A stretch of 15,858 nt of DNA from contig CAYHEP010000022.1 of NCBI GenBank assembly GCA_964355775.1, positions 1-15,858 of the forward strand, given 5' to 3'. A model generated the notes under the pieces. The model worked only from the letters and a program-made list of their open reading frames with translations. It made no database searches and was not told where the DNA came from. Source of the stretch: JBBTSB01 sp964355775 (GTDB lineage Bacteria > Patescibacteriota > Minisyncoccia > 2-02-FULL-40-12 > IGHO2-01-FULL-4-A). The translations under genes were made by a program, and so were the position numbers. Positions 1-9,257 of the stretch are shown piece by piece (position 1 is the first letter of the stretch; each line of letters begins with the position of its first letter).

Positions 1-1
1 C

Positions 2-3000
2 GCCTCCGGTTCTGACGGCGTCTCCATCCGCCTTGACTACGCCAACGGCCCCGCATCACGCAGCATCGCACAAACCATCACAGGCTTTTGGACATTCAGC
101 AACAATGTCTCCATCTCCCAAGACCTTGAGCTGACCGGAGCAACGAGCAGATTCGGCATCAATGCAGGAGGCAAGACCGATACCACCTTAGAGGTTGGGG
201 GCACGGCTTCCATCTCCGGTCGTGCCGACTTCTATGCCAATGTCTCCGTATCGGGTGACTTCAATGTCATCGGTCATGCATCCGCATCCAGCACCTTCGG
301 AAGTGGATTGAGCGGTTGTACCGGAGCTAATGCTCTCCAGTGGACTTCTGCTACGGGTAAGTTTAGTTGTACCGGTGTAGCAACTGCCGGTAATTTTGTC
401 ACACTTTCTCCTTCCTCTACTGATACTGATTCAGATTCCGATCCCAGCATTTGGATTAACGACACCGGAGGAGGCAAGCTTTTGAGACTTTCCGCCAATG
501 GCACCGATAAATTCAATGTATCCCAAGCCGGAGACCTGACCGCATCAGGTGCCTTTAACTTTGGCAAAGGAAGTGCGGCATCAACCTCATACAACAGACT
601 AGGTTCATCAACCACCGGCCACTCAAGCTATATCTCCGCAAGTAATGACCTTCTTGTTTCCGGTGATATGGAAGTCAGAGGTACGGCATCATTCGGAGGC
701 AATGCCTCCATCTCTGGCATTCTTTACCTTCCGGCTGGTCAAATACGTCCCAGAACAAACTCCACTACCGGTCTTCAAATTCAAAATGCTACCGGTACCA
801 GTATTCTTGACGTAGACAGCACCAACAGTCGTATCGGCATCGGCGTCACTGCCCCTAATGCTCCTCTTGATATCCGCAAGACTCGCGCAACGCAGGTTAC
901 TCTCCTGCAACTTGGAACTTCGGACAACAATTCTGCTCTCAATGATGAAGTCAGTATGGATTTCAAATGGTATGGCAGTACCCTCGATGGTGGTCGTATT
1001 AGTAGTTTCGATGAGCATAATGGCAATAACTATGCAGGTCTAAAATTCTATACCGCATTGGGGTCTCTTAATACTACTACTGCAATGACACTTTCTGCTT
1101 TTAATTATGTTGGAATTGGTACAAATTCTCCCACCACAAAACTTGAAGTTCAGGGCACAGCATCCGCTTCCTACCTCCTTACCGGCAATACGCTCCAAGT
1201 GGGAGCCTTTGCAAGTAAAGCCTACAATCGCTTCGGTACCGGCAGTACCGGTCACACCAACTACATCTCTGCTTCCAGCGATGTCTTAGTTTCCGGCGAT
1301 CTCGAAGTCCTCGGTACCGGCTCCTTCAATATCGCCTCCGCCTCCCAATATTGGAGTGGAGGACTCTCCTCCTGTACCGGAAGCAATGTCCTCCAATGGA
1401 CTGGCGGAGTCTTCTCCTGTGTTGCCGGAGGTCGTCCAGCTTCCAACTCCATTGATTGGGATGAAATCGTCAACTCCATGACTCTGGATGCCAATCTCTC
1501 CATCGCCTCTGCCGGCTACACATGGAACTTCAATGACATCAACATCACTACAGGCAATTCCATCCTGCAAGGCAACACCAACCGTTTCGGTATCAATACC
1601 ACCACTCCTACCACCGTCCTTGAAGTCCAAGGCACCGCCTCCGCCTCCTATCTTCTCTCCGGCAACACTCTGCAGGTTGGGGGATATTCCTCTGCCGCAT
1701 ACAGTAGATTCGGTACGAATACGACAACCTCGAGTTTCCTCTCCACAGCAAATGACCTACTGATCACAGGAAATTTTGAAGTAGATGGTTCATCTTCATT
1801 CGATGGCGGCGTCAAAGGTTCCGGTCTTACCGATTGCGATACAGCTCTCACTTCCAAACTTCTTTGGGATGCTACAGGTGGAAAGTTTTCATGTGGCACT
1901 GATGGCGGAAGTGGAGGAGTTTCTCTCTCTCCTTCTTCTGCAGATACTGATTCAGATTCCGATCCCAGCATTTGGATTAACGACACCGGAGGAGGCAAGC
2001 TTTTGAGACTTTCCGCCAATGGCACCGATAAATTCAATGTATCCCAAGCCGGAGACCTGACCGCATCAGGTGCCTTTAACTTTGGCAAAGGAAGTGCGGC
2101 AAGTGTGAGTTACAACAGATTGGGAACTGGAACGTCGGGCGAGGGTCTTACGGGATCATCTGATTTGTACATCACAAGCAAATTGGAAGTTGATGGGAAT
2201 GCTTTTTTCAATGCATATGCTTCAGTAACACAAAAACTTTCCGTCGGTACTTTTCTTCAGGATGATGACAGCGATCTCGATATCAAAGCTGGAAATACGA
2301 GAAAAGCAAGACTACAGCTTTTTGATTTCAGTGATGCCTATGGTTTTACCATTCAAGATGATGGTGGAGGAGGTTCTGGCATTCTTGAAATTTTACGGCA
2401 CAACAATAGCGTAGCAGGCGCGAGTGCATTTGTGATGAGTCGAACCACCGGAAATGTTGGTATTGGAACCGGCAGTACTTCCGTTCTTCCGAGTGTAAAA
2501 CTTGAAGTTGCTGGCACCGCATCCGCATCGCTGCTTTTGATCGGCGGGGGAGCTGATGCTACCTACAATCGTTTTGGCACCAATACCACCACTTCAGCTT
2601 TTTTGTCCGCTTCTAATGATCTTTTGATTTCCGGAAGACTTGAAGTTGACGGCTCCGCATCATTTGAAGGAGGAGTAAAGGGTTCCGGTCTCACCGATTG
2701 TGATACCGCGGCAACGTCAAAACTTCTTTGGGATACCACGGGTGGCAAATTCTCTTGCGGAACGGACACTGATACTACGGGTTCCGGTATCTCCGGTATC
2801 GAGGTCGCCGAACGCGGTCAGTTCCAAGATACACAAGTAGCCTCTCTCTCCTTTGATCCCGGAGCCTTCATCATCGCCGCCTCCGGTTCAGACGGCGTCT
2901 CCATCCGCCTTGACTATGCCAACGGCCCCGCATCCCGATCCATCGCACAAACCATCACAGGCTTTTGGACGTTTTCAAATAATGCTTCCATCTCGCCTCG

Positions 3001-6000
3001 TTTGGAGATTTACAATAACACCGCTACGGCTTCGCTTGAAATCGTTTCGGCAAACAACAATGAAAAAAGATTCTTTATTCAATCCAATGCTACCGGTGCT
3101 GGAGCCAACGACCGCCTTTCCATCCTCAATGGTGTCGGAAAAGAACTCGTTACAATTGCTTCTCGCGGGTATCTTGGCATAGGCAATACGACTCCGATTT
3201 ATCCCATTGATGTTACCGCTTCCGCAACCAATGCGAGTGAATTTGTCGGAATCCATGGCAACACCTATTCGAGAGCAACCACGAACGGAACGTACAATAA
3301 TTATGGCACGCAATTTAGTATTATTCCTTCAATCAGCAGTGGTGTGACAAACAGCGGTGCGGCTATCGGGCATCATGCGGCGGCATTGCGCAATATTTCT
3401 TCGGATGCAGGTTCTTTAGCCGATCTTCGCGGATTGTTTATCGAAGCGGGGCATGGCGCAATAAATTCTTCAGCCGCAACCACTAACGTGTATGGTATAC
3501 GCATCAATGAATCCGCTTCCGCTGGGACAATCACCAATTTTTATGGCATATATATAGATCCGACCAATACTGGTGGGACGGTAGGTACTAGCTATGGTGC
3601 ATATATAGATCCTCTCGTCGGAGGTACAAAAACATACGGCTTAGTCGTCAATAAAGGGTACAGCGGTTTTGGAACTGTCACTCCCACAACGGTGCTTGAA
3701 GTCCAAGGCACCGCATCTGCCTCGTATCTTTTAGCTGGCAATACCTTGCAAGTCGGAGGCTATGCATCAGTTGCATATTCAAGATTCGGTACGGCAGCGA
3801 CTACACACAGTAATTTTATTTCAACCACCAATGACCTCCTCATCAGCGGAGATTTGGAAGTTGATGCAAGCGCGCAATTTGATTCGTTCGTTCAAATATC
3901 AAATGCGGCAACAGCATCGCTGGCCATTTATTCAACTGGGAATGCAAACGATAGCAATGTGAAATTCCAGACTCGCACGGCGGGCATACTGACCAACTCT
4001 GGACCGAACTCTCCGACATCGGCCGCCACCAGCGCTACATGCGGAACAACCGTTTGGGGTACTGCAGGCAATATCTTTTCAAGCAATGACGCTTATGCGA
4101 CTTCTGCATTGAGCGTTAGCACAAGCAGATGTCTTATCGGCAGCGATTTTGGATTTAGTTTGCCTCCGGAAGCCATCGTTCGTGGAATAGTCGTGGAATG
4201 GGAAAAGAAGGAAAGCGGAAGCAGTGTCCTTGATTCGGCGGTTCGTGTCCTCAAAGCAGCCACGATTGGCTCCACCGATAAATCAAGCGCTACTGAATGG
4301 CCCACCTCCGATGCGTATACATCTTATGGAAGTTCCACGGATTTATGGGGAGATACGTGGTTATACAGCGATATCAATGCATCGAATTTTGGTGCCGCTA
4401 TTGCTGCAATTTCCCCCGGTACGATAACTGCCAGTGTAGACCACGTACGAGTAACTGTTTACTACGATGATCCTGCCGGATACTGGACAATTGGCGCGGA
4501 TGCATCGGATAAGCAAACTTTTAAAATCGCAGGTTATGATCGTCTAGGCTACAACGATTTTATGGTCATCGCTTCAAACGGTTATGCCGGTTTTGGATTA
4601 AATATGGCGCCGGAAACGAATTTTGAGGTTCAAAATACCGCTTCACTTTCCAATAATCTTCTCCTTTCCACGCGCACGCAATTCCAAAAAGATCTCCAGT
4701 TGAACCAACTGGCTACAACAGTGTTTTTCAACAATGACGCATCAAGTTTGTCATTCAGCGATGGGACGAATAATTTGGGCGTTGTCAAGGACTTAAATAC
4801 CAATTTCGGCGCGTACTTCCGAATGGGTGCCTTTATGGATTTGAACTCCTTTGTGGTCGAGGAATTTAACAAGCCCACGGCAACTGCGTCAAATACTGCA
4901 GAATCACCCGGAGGCCGTGCGATAAATACCATATTGGGTCATGGTGATGGCGGCGGATGGGGCGTTCAATCTATTGGGACTTGTCAAAGTGGTCAGCGGC
5001 AACTTGGATTAGGTGTAGGAGGTATTTTACGAGCAAAAGTCACAGCACTCAGTGGCAATGGCGGAGAGTGCCAGATTTTCATGGACCAAGGAAATACCGC
5101 AGGGGCTCCCGCCGGATTCCAAATGTTTAATGCCGCCAATCTTCCGGTGGTGCTTATGAAAGTTCGACCCGAAACCGTTGGCGCGAGCAATAGATTTTTT
5201 GGCGGATTGGCAAGCGCGTCTGACCTCGTTACCATCAAGGACCCGACGCCCTTTATCGGTTTTACCAATGGCGGCGCGAGCAGTAATAGTTGGTCAGGCT
5301 ATGTGAGGACCGCGGCGGGTGCGGGCAATGCAACCAAGATTGTCTGTCCTGATGCCATCGACACCACCAAGTATGCTCTTCTTTTGTTCGAAGTGCGTTC
5401 CACCACGGAGGTTCATTTCTATGTAGATCCTGATGTCTCAAATGGGATCAGTTTTTCAGATTGTGGAGTGATTACCACCAATATTCCAACGACCAATCTT
5501 GCCGCGGCGTTCAAGTACCAACTACCAGCTGGCGGATCAGCTACAACCACTACAGTCATGAATATTGACTTTTTCCGTGCATGGCAGGATGATGCGGCAT
5601 CAACCTCTATTTCTTTTGCAGGAGCATCCTCACCTGTATATCAGGATCATTCAGGAGATCTTAGCCTGAACCAAGTTTTCCCATCAAATGGAAATGCAAT
5701 TGAGACCGGTATGATCGTTGCACTAGACCCTGAACATATGGCAACAAGCAGTGTGGGAGTGGTGATGCCGGCAACCGCCAGCTCTTCACCATTGTTGGGT
5801 GTCAGCGTTTGGGTACATGGACTACAGCTTAATGATGGACAGATAGAAGGAGCAAATGTTGGAACATCTGGACGTGCACCTGCATTTGTATCGCTGGAAA
5901 ATGGTCCGATTTATGCGGGTGATCGCATAGCCATGTCGTCTGTTTCGGGAGTCGGTATGCGTGCGACAGGTCCGGGCTATGTGCTTGGTGTTGCACTTGA

Positions 6001-6922
6001 AAATTATTTGATTCCTGATTCGAACACGACCGTGCCTCATAGAATCATGGTGCTTATTGATACTCAATGGTATGCCGGTGAGATGGATTTGACAGGAAGT
6101 TCTTCAGAAAGCACGTTGCTGGATTCGTCGGGTACCCCGATTGGGGATGCGGCGCTGTCCTTATTTCACTCAATTATCGCGCAGGGAGATGTCATTGCGA
6201 CAGGCATAAAACAGACATATCACAAGATTGTTGATCTTGTAGGCATCACAGCAGACGATATTGCAAATTGGGGAACGCGGACTATTGAAATCAGCAACGA
6301 AGCGCCGGAAAACACAAAGAGCAATTTGTCAGGCAATGGACTCCAGCCGGCCGGGCAATCCAAGCTTGACTTTGTGGAAGGAAGCAGTGTGAGCCAAGGA
6401 TTTTTGCAGACCTACGGCATTGACTCGACTCGTAATGATATCCAATTGAGCGGTTCAGGGACGATTACCAACGGCGAAGCGAGGATTTTCTTTGATAAAT
6501 CCTATTCCGCAGTGATTTCGGATAAGATTCCAATTACAGTTATCTTGACTCCAACATCATACATCAGCGGTCGACTGTATGTGGATTTCAAGAGTTCGTA
6601 CGGATTTACCGTGCATGAAATTGGCGGTCAGGATCAGCATGGGACGTTTGATTGGCTCGTGATTGCACGGCGGAAAGGGTATGACGCGGATGCTTCGAGT
6701 TTTAGCGGTCCGACCGCTTCACCCGAACCAGCGGTCGCACCGCTTACTTCTGAAACACCAACACCAACTCCATCCGAAACGCCTACTATGACTCCAGAGA
6801 TCACACCAGATATTACCCCCACACCATCCGAAACGCCGACCCCAACACAATCAGAAACACCGACACCAAGCCCTGACCCGACTGAATCGCCACCACCACT
6901 AAGCCCCATCGCCTCGCCCTAG
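2..6922 (+). CDS. giant repetitive tail-fibre-like surface protein (5' end outside window)
   Basis: The frame is open from base 2 without a stop, so the start lies upstream; 2306 residues are visible. A TTG near 308 is internal, because the same protein pattern continues upstream of it. The protein is built of modules with the pattern xGIGTxxPxxxLEVxGTASAS, followed by YxRFGT..., FLSxSNDLLISG and EVDGSxSF. These motifs are known from phage tail fibres and large CPR surface proteins. Around nt 3970-4470 is a module containing WEKKESGSSVLDSAVR and STDLWGDTW, typical of structural beta-domains. Around 4860-5600 is a further Gly-rich, probably beta, domain. Near 5900-6010 (YAGDRIAMSSVSGVGM) and 6440-6660 (LSGSGTITNGEARIFFDK ... 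GTFDWLVIARRKGY) are tail-type C-terminal domains. The last ~70 residues are Thr/Pro/Ser/Glu-rich. No C-terminal membrane anchor or sorting motif is visible. Likely an extracellular fibre or adhesin; the function is inferred. Confidence 0.85.
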   Translation, partial: ASGSDGVSIRLDYANGPASRSIAQTITGFWTFSNNVSISQDLELTGATSRFGINAGGKTDTTLEVGGTASISGRADFYANVSVSGDFNVIGHASASSTFGSGLSGCTGANALQWTSATGKFSCTGVATAGNFVTLSPSSTDTDSDSDPSIWINDTGGGKLLRLSANGTDKFNVSQAGDLTASGAFNFGKGSAASTSYNRLGSSTTGHSSYISASNDLLVSGDMEVRGTASFGGNASISGILYLPAGQIRPRTNSTTGLQIQNATGTSILDVDSTNSRIGIGVTAPNAPLDIRKTRATQVTLLQLGTSDNNSALNDEVSMDFKWYGSTLDGGRISSFDEHNGNNYAGLKFYTALGSLNTTTAMTLSAFNYVGIGTNSPTTKLEVQGTASASYLLTGNTLQVGAFASKAYNRFGTGSTGHTNYISASSDVLVSGDLEVLGTGSFNIASASQYWSGGLSSCTGSNVLQWTGGVFSCVAGGRPASNSIDWDEIVNSMTLDANLSIASAGYTWNFNDINITTGNSILQGNTNRFGINTTTPTTVLEVQGTASASYLLSGNTLQVGGYSSAAYSRFGTNTTTSSFLSTANDLLITGNFEVDGSSSFDGGVKGSGLTDCDTALTSKLLWDATGGKFSCGTDGGSGGVSLSPSSADTDSDSDPSIWINDTGGGKLLRLSANGTDKFNVSQAGDLTASGAFNFGKGSAASVSYNRLGTGTSGEGLTGSSDLYITSKLEVDGNAFFNAYASVTQKLSVGTFLQDDDSDLDIKAGNTRKARLQLFDFSDAYGFTIQDDGGGGSGILEILRHNNSVAGASAFVMSRTTGNVGIGTGSTSVLPSVKLEVAGTASASLLLIGGGADATYNRFGTNTTTSAFLSASNDLLISGRLEVDGSASFEGGVKGSGLTDCDTAATSKLLWDTTGGKFSCGTDTDTTGSGISGIEVAERGQFQDTQVASLSFDPGAFIIAASGSDGVSIRLDYANGPASRSIAQTITGFWTFSNNASISPRLEIYNNTATASLEIVSANNNEKRFFIQSNATGAGANDRLSILNGVGKELVTIASRGYLGIGNTTPIYPIDVTASATNASEFVGIHGNTYSRATTNGTYNNYGTQFSIIPSISSGVTNSGAAIGHHAAALRNISSDAGSLADLRGLFIEAGHGAINSSAATTNVYGIRINESASAGTITNFYGIYIDPTNTGGTVGTSYGAYIDPLVGGTKTYGLVVNKGYSGFGTVTPTTVLEVQGTASASYLLAGNTLQVGGYASVAYSRFGTAATTHSNFISTTNDLLISGDLEVDASAQFDSFVQISNAATASLAIYSTGNANDSNVKFQTRTAGILTNSGPNSPTSAATSATCGTTVWGTAGNIFSSNDAYATSALSVSTSRCLIGSDFGFSLPPEAIVRGIVVEWEKKESGSSVLDSAVRVLKAATIGSTDKSSATEWPTSDAYTSYGSSTDLWGDTWLYSDINASNFGAAIAAISPGTITASVDHVRVTVYYDDPAGYWTIGADASDKQTFKIAGYDRLGYNDFMVIASNGYAGFGLNMAPETNFEVQNTASLSNNLLLSTRTQFQKDLQLNQLATTVFFNNDASSLSFSDGTNNLGVVKDLNTNFGAYFRMGAFMDLNSFVVEEFNKPTATASNTAESPGGRAINTILGHGDGGGWGVQSIGTCQSGQRQLGLGVGGILRAKVTALSGNGGECQIFMDQGNTAGAPAGFQMFNAANLPVVLMKVRPETVGASNRFFGGLASASDLVTIKDPTPFIGFTNGGASSNSWSGYVRTAAGAGNATKIVCPDAIDTTKYALLLFEVRSTTEVHFYVDPDVSNGISFSDCGVITTNIPTTNLAAAFKYQLPAGGSATTTTVMNIDFFRAWQDDAASTSISFAGASSPVYQDHSGDLSLNQVFPSNGNAIETGMIVALDPEHMATSSVGVVMPATASSSPLLGVSVWVHGLQLNDGQIEGANVGTSGRAPAFVSLENGPIYAGDRIAMSSVSGVGMRATGPGYVLGVALENYLIPDSNTTVPHRIMVLIDTQWYAGEMDLTGSSSESTLLDSSGTPIGDAALSLFHSIIAQGDVIATGIKQTYHKIVDLVGITADDIANWGTRTIEISNEAPENTKSNLSGNGLQPAGQSKLDFVEGSSVSQGFLQTYGIDSTRNDIQLSGSGTITNGEARIFFDKSYSAVISDKIPITVILTPTSYISGRLYVDFKSSYGFTVHEIGGQDQHGTFDWLVIARRKGYDADASSFSGPTASPEPAVAPLTSETPTPTPSETPTMTPEITPDITPTPSETPTPTQSETPTPSPDPTESPPPLSPIASP
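422..580 (+). repeat. 159-bp identical direct repeat, copy 1
   Basis: This stretch is base-for-base identical to 1943-2101 by my reading. The offset is 1521 bp, exactly 507 codons, so both copies are in frame within the giant surface gene. It encodes the module with DSDSDPSIWINDTGGGKL and FNFGKGSAAS. Identity at silent positions points to recent duplication or gene conversion. Confidence 0.93.
1618..1908 (+). repeat. protein-level module repeat of the surface protein
   Basis: One module (LEVQGTASASYLL ... YSRFGTNTTTS ... VKGSGLTDCDTA ... GGKFSCGTD) recurs at about 2501-2767 with different DNA but clearly the same protein pattern. Shorter versions are at about 1141-1329 and 3689-3883, and half-modules are at about 185-300 and 590-703. 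The mix of identical DNA repeats and diverged protein repeats suggests repeated rounds of module duplication. Confidence 0.8.
1943..2101 (+). repeat. 159-bp identical direct repeat, copy 2
   Basis: Second copy of the unit at 422-580. Identity ends abruptly at base 2101, where the next codons differ (tcaacc after copy 1, agtgtg after copy 2). The preceding codons (serine-rich, SPSSxDTD) are similar but not identical. Confidence 0.93.
2878..2970 (+). repeat. 93-bp near-identical repeat of the window's first 93 bases
   Basis: Bases 2878-2970 match bases 1-93 with about six mismatches by eye. Both are in the frame of the giant surface gene (offset 2877 bp, 959 codons) and encode ASGSDGVSIRLDYANG followed by SIAQTITGFWTFSNN. 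The left copy touches the window edge, so the true repeat probably extends further upstream. Confidence 0.88.
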
Positions 6923-6927
6923 TCAAC

Positions 6928-6974
6928 TTGATCCCGTTAGAGAGTATCGTATACAATGTATAAACTAATATAAT
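6928..6974 (+). promoter_or_regulatory. promoter candidates for the envelope operon
   Basis: Two overlapping possibilities exist. One is TTGATC (6928-6933), an 18-nt spacer and TACAAT (6952-6957). The other is a perfect TATAAT at 6969-6974, ending 9 nt before the ATG at 6984, which would make a leaderless or near-leaderless mRNA. No Shine-Dalgarno precedes the ATG. The segment also contains the short motif ATCCCGTTAGA (6931-6941), shared with the rplJ insert. Confidence 0.5.
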
Positions 6975-6983
6975 ATTCACATC

Positions 6984-9257
6984 ATGAACATAACAAAAAT
7001 AATTCGCTGGCTAGTATATCTCGGAGCTTTCTTGATTCCCCTGTGGTTCCTGCCGTTTACGTCCGACGTGCTTGAATTCAACAAGCAGGTACTACTGTTA
7101 ATCGTTGCCGGCGCCGGACTCGTTCTCTATTTGGTTGACATGATCAAAAGTGGAGTCTTGCGCTTCCGCGCATCGCAATGGTACTGGTCCATCGCTGGAT
7201 TCTTGGTTGCCGGCATTGTGTCGGTCGCGGTTTCCACGAACCGTTACGCAAGCTTATTTGGCGATGCCAACAGCAGATCATTTTCTTTGCTGACATGGCT
7301 GTCTATTGCAGTGATCTTTTTTCTTTCCGTATCCGTCATGGAGGACCGCGGAAAATCACTGCGTAGTATTCTAGTCAGTTCGCTTGGTTTGACGTTTGTA
7401 GTCGGACTATTGCAGGTGATTGGCGTACATATTTTCCCTATCCTCAATACAGTCGGATCGTTGAATATGCTTGGACTTCTTGCCGGCGCATGTTTGCCTA
7501 TTTTGTTGACGCGTACCGAAGCGGAAATACGTTGGCAAAAAATCTCCATAGAAGTTTTGCGCTTTGCCGGTCTTGCCGCAGCTATACTTATTTTGATTAT
7601 TGTCAATTGGAGTAGTGTTTGGATCGTGACCTTTGTGTCGATCTTGGCGTATGTTGCCTTTACCTCGGCGATAAACACGCAACAAAGCAAGATGAAATTA
7701 TTTGCTTTGCCGATGGCGGTGATAATCATAGGTTCATTTCTTTGGATCATAAATTTCAATTGGACAAACATAAAATCAAAGCTTCCTCTGGAAGTCGCGC
7801 CAAAACATGTTACTTCATATCGTATTGCCATAGATTCACTCAAGGATCGTCCGCTTGGATTTGGATTGGAAAATTTTGCCGTTGGTTATGAAAAATTCAA
7901 AACTGCTGATTCCGTAAACAATGTCTTATTCCAGGCTACCTTTACCGATGCTACATCAGAAATTGCGACGATGGCGGTTGAGGGCGGAATACTGATGCTC
8001 GTTGCGTTCTTGTTGTTTATCGTATTTATGATACGCGCATTGTTACGAAATATCAGGCAGAGATTTTCTGATGATCCAAATCAGTCTAAATTGTGGGCAA
8101 CATGCGTCGCGCTCGTAGTTCTGTTTTTTCTTTATCCTGTAGGTATTACGCCGTTGGTGGTATTGTTTCTCTTGCTTGCTGTTTCAACGCTCAATGATGC
8201 TACAGAAGGGGAGCGTGTGTACAATCTAGAAGGGAAGGGCATCTATTCCGTGGCGGGTTCCGCAGTCTTTATTGTTGGACTCGTTGCAGTTCTCATCGGA
8301 ACGTATTTTGTCGCCAATCAGTTTATTGCCAATGTAAAATATGCGCAGGCGCAAAAAGAAAAAGACAGTGAAGCAAAAGTAGGTCTTTTGGTGGACAGCA
8401 TCAACGGATATCCAAAGGATGCGCGGGCGTATCGTACATTAACACAGGTTTTATTGGAACAAATCGCCGATGATGTGAAAAACGGTCCGCGTGGAAGAAG
8501 CCAAGCTGACTTCAGTAATCAATTGCAAAATCGTGTCAAATCGGTATTGAGTGTCGCGAACCGTTTGACGGATATTGATCCATCGGATTCCGAAAATTGG
8601 CTAACCCGCGGATACGTATATCAAAATCTGATACCCATTATTCCGGGCGCAGATGAGTTTGCAATCAATATGTACAAGGAAGTGCTTTCACGTAGTCCAA
8701 TGAATGCGTTGGCGTATGTACGCATCGGCAATGTACATCTGGGGCTTGCTGACAACGCGGCGAAAGGCACAAGCCGACAGACAATCACGGAACATCTCAA
8801 CTCCGCAGAGGAAAACTTCCAAAATGCCATAGATTTGTACAACAATTATGGGCAAGCGCTGTACAATCTTGCCGCCGTGTACGACCGCAAAGGCGAGCTT
8901 ACGCAGGCAATAAAGCAGTTTGGGCGCCTCCAGCAGACCAATCCGCGTGATCCAAGCATTTTGTTCCAGTTGGGATTGTTGTTGTATCGCAACAATCAGC
9001 ACGATCAGGCGCAAAAGGCGTGGGAGCAGGCTGTCCTGCTTTTTCCGGATTATTCCAATGCCCGATGGTATCTTTCGCTTGTATATGAAGAACAGAACGA
9101 TTTCAAACGCGCTTTGGATGAAGTCAAAGTAATACAAAAACTAAACCCCGATAACCAGCTTGTGAAGGATCGCCTCGATAAACTCGAAGCCGGACTTCGT
9201 ACCTTTACTCCCCCCGCGACGGTACTGAACCAAACTCCGCTCAACAATGAGCATTAG
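6984..9257 (+). CDS. Wzy/O-antigen-ligase-like polytopic membrane protein with C-terminal TPR domain
   Basis: 757 residues. The first ~440 are a chain of hydrophobic helices, roughly eleven or twelve. They include the extracytoplasmic stretch SYRIAIDSLKDRPLGFGLENF at about residues 278-298, which fits the Wzy_C/O-antigen ligase signature (Arg ... Pro-Leu-Gly-x-Gly-x-x-x-Phe). Residues ~455-740 are helical repeats. At least three clear TPRs lie at about 623-726 (ALYNLAAVYDRKGELTQAI, ILFQLGLLLYRNNQHDQA, ARWYLSLVYEEQNDFKRAL). Family knowledge: such proteins transfer or polymerise glycans on the outer face of the membrane, and the TPR part probably recruits partners. The ATG at 6984 is the first in frame after the stop of the preceding gene. 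The end overlaps the next gene by 11 nt, indicating translational coupling. The exact glycan reaction is not deducible. Confidence 0.8.
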   Translation: MNITKIIRWLVYLGAFLIPLWFLPFTSDVLEFNKQVLLLIVAGAGLVLYLVDMIKSGVLRFRASQWYWSIAGFLVAGIVSVAVSTNRYASLFGDANSRSFSLLTWLSIAVIFFLSVSVMEDRGKSLRSILVSSLGLTFVVGLLQVIGVHIFPILNTVGSLNMLGLLAGACLPILLTRTEAEIRWQKISIEVLRFAGLAAAILILIIVNWSSVWIVTFVSILAYVAFTSAINTQQSKMKLFALPMAVIIIGSFLWIINFNWTNIKSKLPLEVAPKHVTSYRIAIDSLKDRPLGFGLENFAVGYEKFKTADSVNNVLFQATFTDATSEIATMAVEGGILMLVAFLLFIVFMIRALLRNIRQRFSDDPNQSKLWATCVALVVLFFLYPVGITPLVVLFLLLAVSTLNDATEGERVYNLEGKGIYSVAGSAVFIVGLVAVLIGTYFVANQFIANVKYAQAQKEKDSEAKVGLLVDSINGYPKDARAYRTLTQVLLEQIADDVKNGPRGRSQADFSNQLQNRVKSVLSVANRLTDIDPSDSENWLTRGYVYQNLIPIIPGADEFAINMYKEVLSRSPMNALAYVRIGNVHLGLADNAAKGTSRQTITEHLNSAEENFQNAIDLYNNYGQALYNLAAVYDRKGELTQAIKQFGRLQQTNPRDPSILFQLGLLLYRNNQHDQAQKAWEQAVLLFPDYSNARWYLSLVYEEQNDFKRALDEVKVIQKLNPDNQLVKDRLDKLEAGLRTFTPPATVLNQTPLNNEH

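Noticed and set aside
308..310. TTG at 308 as the start of the surface protein
   Set aside because: The same frame is open to base 2 and encodes the same repeat modules upstream, so the gene is truncated by the window.
2..6922. Long antisense and alternative-frame ORFs inside the giant gene (for example minus-strand frames near 1650-2090 and 6634-6909)
   Set aside because: They mirror the repeats and the Thr/Pro-rich tail of the sense protein, have no start signals, and show no family motifs.
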